A stretch of DNA of 21,021 nucleotides from Parcubacteria group bacterium CG11_big_fil_rev_8_21_14_0_20_39_14 (lineage in GTDB: Bacteria; Patescibacteriota; Minisyncoccia; Minisyncoccales; GCA-002787255): positions 26,849 to 47,869 of the forward strand of contig PCWD01000060.1 in assembly GCA_002787255.1 (NCBI GenBank), in the 5' to 3' direction. The position numbers and the translations under genes were made by a program. This document shows, piece after piece, positions 19,785 through 21,021 of this stretch (the stretch's first letter is position 1; every line of letters starts with the position of its first letter). Below the pieces are notes generated by a model. That model saw only the letters and a list, made by a program, of their open reading frames with translations, was not told where the DNA came from and searched no databases.

Positions 19785-20792
19785 TTAAAACATCCGTATC
19801 ATTTTTCTCTTTAACCCCTCAACCATTTCTACGGGTATTGGGTCTATACCTCTAAATATTGCCAGGTAATAAGAAGCCCAATCTGCCAACAAGACGCTGT
19901 TGAAGATTTTTTCCAACAAACTCTTACCCGCAAGACTGATTGTTGTTACGGAAATATTTTTTGAGCCGATAAGCCTCGCCGTTATTTCCATTCTTTCTAT
20001 AATTTTCGGGTGTTCCTCATTATCCTTCAGAATAATAACCAATAAATTCTTATTAGTTTTCAGGTAGCCGTTTAATTCATTATGATTCAACTCCGGGAAG
20101 TGGTTAGAAAAAGCGGGAATTTTACCGGTTTCATTAAACTTAATTTTCCAGATATAAGCCAGGACCTTAAGACGATCTGTAGTATAAACAATGGGAATTT
20201 TTTTTGCAATTTTTTTTGCTAACTTTTTTCCGTCATTTTCCTTTTGCGCTGGCTTAAGATTTTTTGCCATTGCCATAATTTCTTTAGATTTATCTTCAAT
20301 CAGGCCGACATTGCTCAAAATTTTTGCTAAACTGGCAAAAGTATAGCCGCAGCCTAATCTTGGCGCCGGCACATCTTTTGGTATTAGCACCAAAGATTTT
20401 TTGTCTTTTTGACAAAGTTCCTTTAGTTTTCCATCGGTAGTCAAGCCGACAATATTTAAACCTCGTTTTTTCGCTTCCTCATAACAACTTAGAGTTTCCT
20501 CGGTATTGCCGGAGTAAGAGCTAATAATCACTAAGCTTTTTTTGTTTGTCTGGGGGGGCAAAACATAGGTTTTGTTAACATAAAAAGGAAAGGATAAATT
20601 CAACCAATCCCTTAAAAGCTCGGCGGGCCAAGCGCTTCCGCCCATACCGCACACAATTATATTGGATATTGGATATTGGATAGTGGATATTGGGATGTGT
20701 TTGGCGGCATCTAATCCAATTTTGAATTGTTTTGGAAAGTCAAGAATTACTTTTTTCATATTAGACTTATCAATTTTGCTAATTTTATTCAT
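19785..20792 (-). CDS. Bifunctional phosphoglucose/phosphomannose isomerase
   Basis: 335 aa SIS-fold enzyme interconverting fructose-6-phosphate with glucose-6-phosphate and mannose-6-phosphate. It has ICGMGGSAWPAELL near residue 46, the phosphate-binding SSYSGNTEETLS, RLGCGYTFA, FPELNHNELNG with the catalytic glutamate, and a C-terminal helix ending MIRMF. The ATG at 20792 (MNKISKIDKSN) is chosen; earlier starts read through the palindromic element at 20811-20881. Residues about 31-44 (PISTIQYPISN) come from 7-base tandem repeats and probably vary among relatives. It supplies substrate for the phosphohexomutase at 15332. tRNA-Leu lies just downstream. Confidence 0.92.
   Translation of the reverse strand: MNKISKIDKSNMKKVILDFPKQFKIGLDAAKHIPISTIQYPISNIIVCGMGGSAWPAELLRDWLNLSFPFYVNKTYVLPPQTNKKSLVIISSYSGNTEETLSCYEEAKKRGLNIVGLTTDGKLKELCQKDKKSLVLIPKDVPAPRLGCGYTFASLAKILSNVGLIEDKSKEIMAMAKNLKPAQKENDGKKLAKKIAKKIPIVYTTDRLKVLAYIWKIKFNETGKIPAFSNHFPELNHNELNGYLKTNKNLLVIILKDNEEHPKIIERMEITARLIGSKNISVTTISLAGKSLLEKIFNSVLLADWASYYLAIFRGIDPIPVEMVEGLKRKMIRMF
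20662..20694 (-). repeat. Heptamer tandem repeat inside the PGI/PMI gene
   Basis: Plus-strand TTGGATA is repeated at 20662, 20669 and 20676, then GTGGATA at 20683 and a degenerate fifth unit. It is translated on the minus strand as the PISTIQYPISN segment. Seven bases is not a multiple of three, so loss or gain of one unit would shift the frame. Confidence 0.8.
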
Positions 20793-20810
20793 GTTTTTAA
20801 AAAAGGAAAA

Positions 20811-20881
20811 CCAGAGCACAAAAATTTTTGTGCTCGGCCGAGCGCCAAGCACATAAAGATTTATGTGCTTTGGTGCTCTGG
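20811..20881. repeat. 71-bp nested palindromic element (CTCGGCCGAG family)
   Basis: Outer arms CCAGAGCAC (20811-20819) and GTGCTCTGG (20873-20881). Inside are a perfect 22-bp palindrome GAGCACAAAAA/TTTTTGTGCTC (20814-20835), GCTCGGCCGAGC (20832-20843) and AAGCACATAAA-GA-TTTATGTGCTT (20847-20870). The last hairpin closely matches rnpB 6418-6450. Confidence 0.82.
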
Positions 20882-21021
20882 TCCAAAATTACCTGGCGCA
20901 TATTAGATTTGTCGCACGAATAAATTTGTGAATCTTTGCGAATCTGAAGAATATGAGATACATAGGATACAGTGAGGTTTTTACACGAATAATCGTTCAC
21001 CCCGTTAGATAAATTAAATTC
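20882..21021. other. Window end, non-coding, with partial repeats
   Basis: No credible gene. TGGCGCATATTAG at 20893 resembles the start of the 11119 element interior (CTGGCGCATATATTA). GCGAAT words resemble the rnpB and 9236 inserts. CACCCCGTTAGATA at 20998-21011 is the first arm of a CCCCGTTAGATA hairpin cut by the window edge. Confidence 0.5.

Noticed and set aside
20793..20852. Longer PGI/PMI N terminus
   Set aside because: The extra residues come from the nested palindrome at 20811-20881, not from the SIS domain.
20797..21000. 67-codon minus-strand open frame at the window end
   Set aside because: It spans the palindromic element and low-complexity repeat DNA, with no SD and no family.

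Overview
The window looks like a chromosomal segment of a Candidate Phyla Radiation (Patescibacteria) bacterium, most likely from the Parcubacteria. This is an inference from gene content and style: AT-rich DNA, standard genetic code, small compact proteins of bacterial type, few Shine-Dalgarno sites, several apparently leaderless genes, an rpsF-ssb-rpsR cluster, RNase J, a bifunctional PGI/PMI, and very many short palindromic and AT-rich heptamer repeats between and even inside genes.

Layout. (1) 150-2880: a two-gene tldD-tldE(pmbA) protease operon closed by a terminator. (2) 3035-4567: metG, carrying two repeat-derived in-frame segments. (3) 4568-5865: a gap with a perfect 48-bp palindrome, then a gene for an unrecognised protein with an HExxH zinc-protease signature, and a doubtful small membrane ORF crossed by a terminator. 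(4) 5915-6653: rnpB, RNase P RNA, about 740 nt and swollen by extended helices and inserted palindromes. (5) 6730-10515: a surface polysaccharide cluster made of a polyprenyl-phosphate sugar phosphotransferase and two GT4 glycosyltransferases, the second with an in-frame palindromic insert. (6) 10516-11292: a 760-bp gene-free region with three well-formed promoter/terminator units predicting small structured RNAs and two inverted-repeat divergent promoter regions. This is the most likely place for something undescribed. (7) 11293-12270: a membrane-anchored thioredoxin-fold protein. (8) Minus strand: rpsF-ssb-rpsR (14115 to 12604) and ychF. (9) A phosphomannomutase/phosphoglucomutase gene diverging from ychF over a 24-bp promoter gap. 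(10) Minus strand: trpS, rnj (RNase J), tRNA-Leu(CAG) and a bifunctional phosphoglucose/phosphomannose isomerase.

How the genes fit together. The PGI/PMI, the phosphohexomutase, the sugar phosphotransferase and the two glycosyltransferases together suggest conversion of fructose-6-P to hexose-1-P and assembly of a lipid-linked surface glycan. MetG, TrpS, S6, S18, YchF, tRNA-Leu, RNase P and RNase J are translation and RNA-processing housekeeping genes. SSB serves replication and repair.

The most unusual aspect is the repeat content. At least three families of short palindromes recur: a TTGCYTGCC-CGTA family, a CTCGGCCGAG family and a CCCCRTTAGA family. Heptameric AAATCCT-type tracts accompany them. 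They occupy intergenic DNA, the rnpB RNA, and in-frame positions in metG, a glycosyltransferase and PGI/PMI. All assignments come from reading the sequence; no database search was run.
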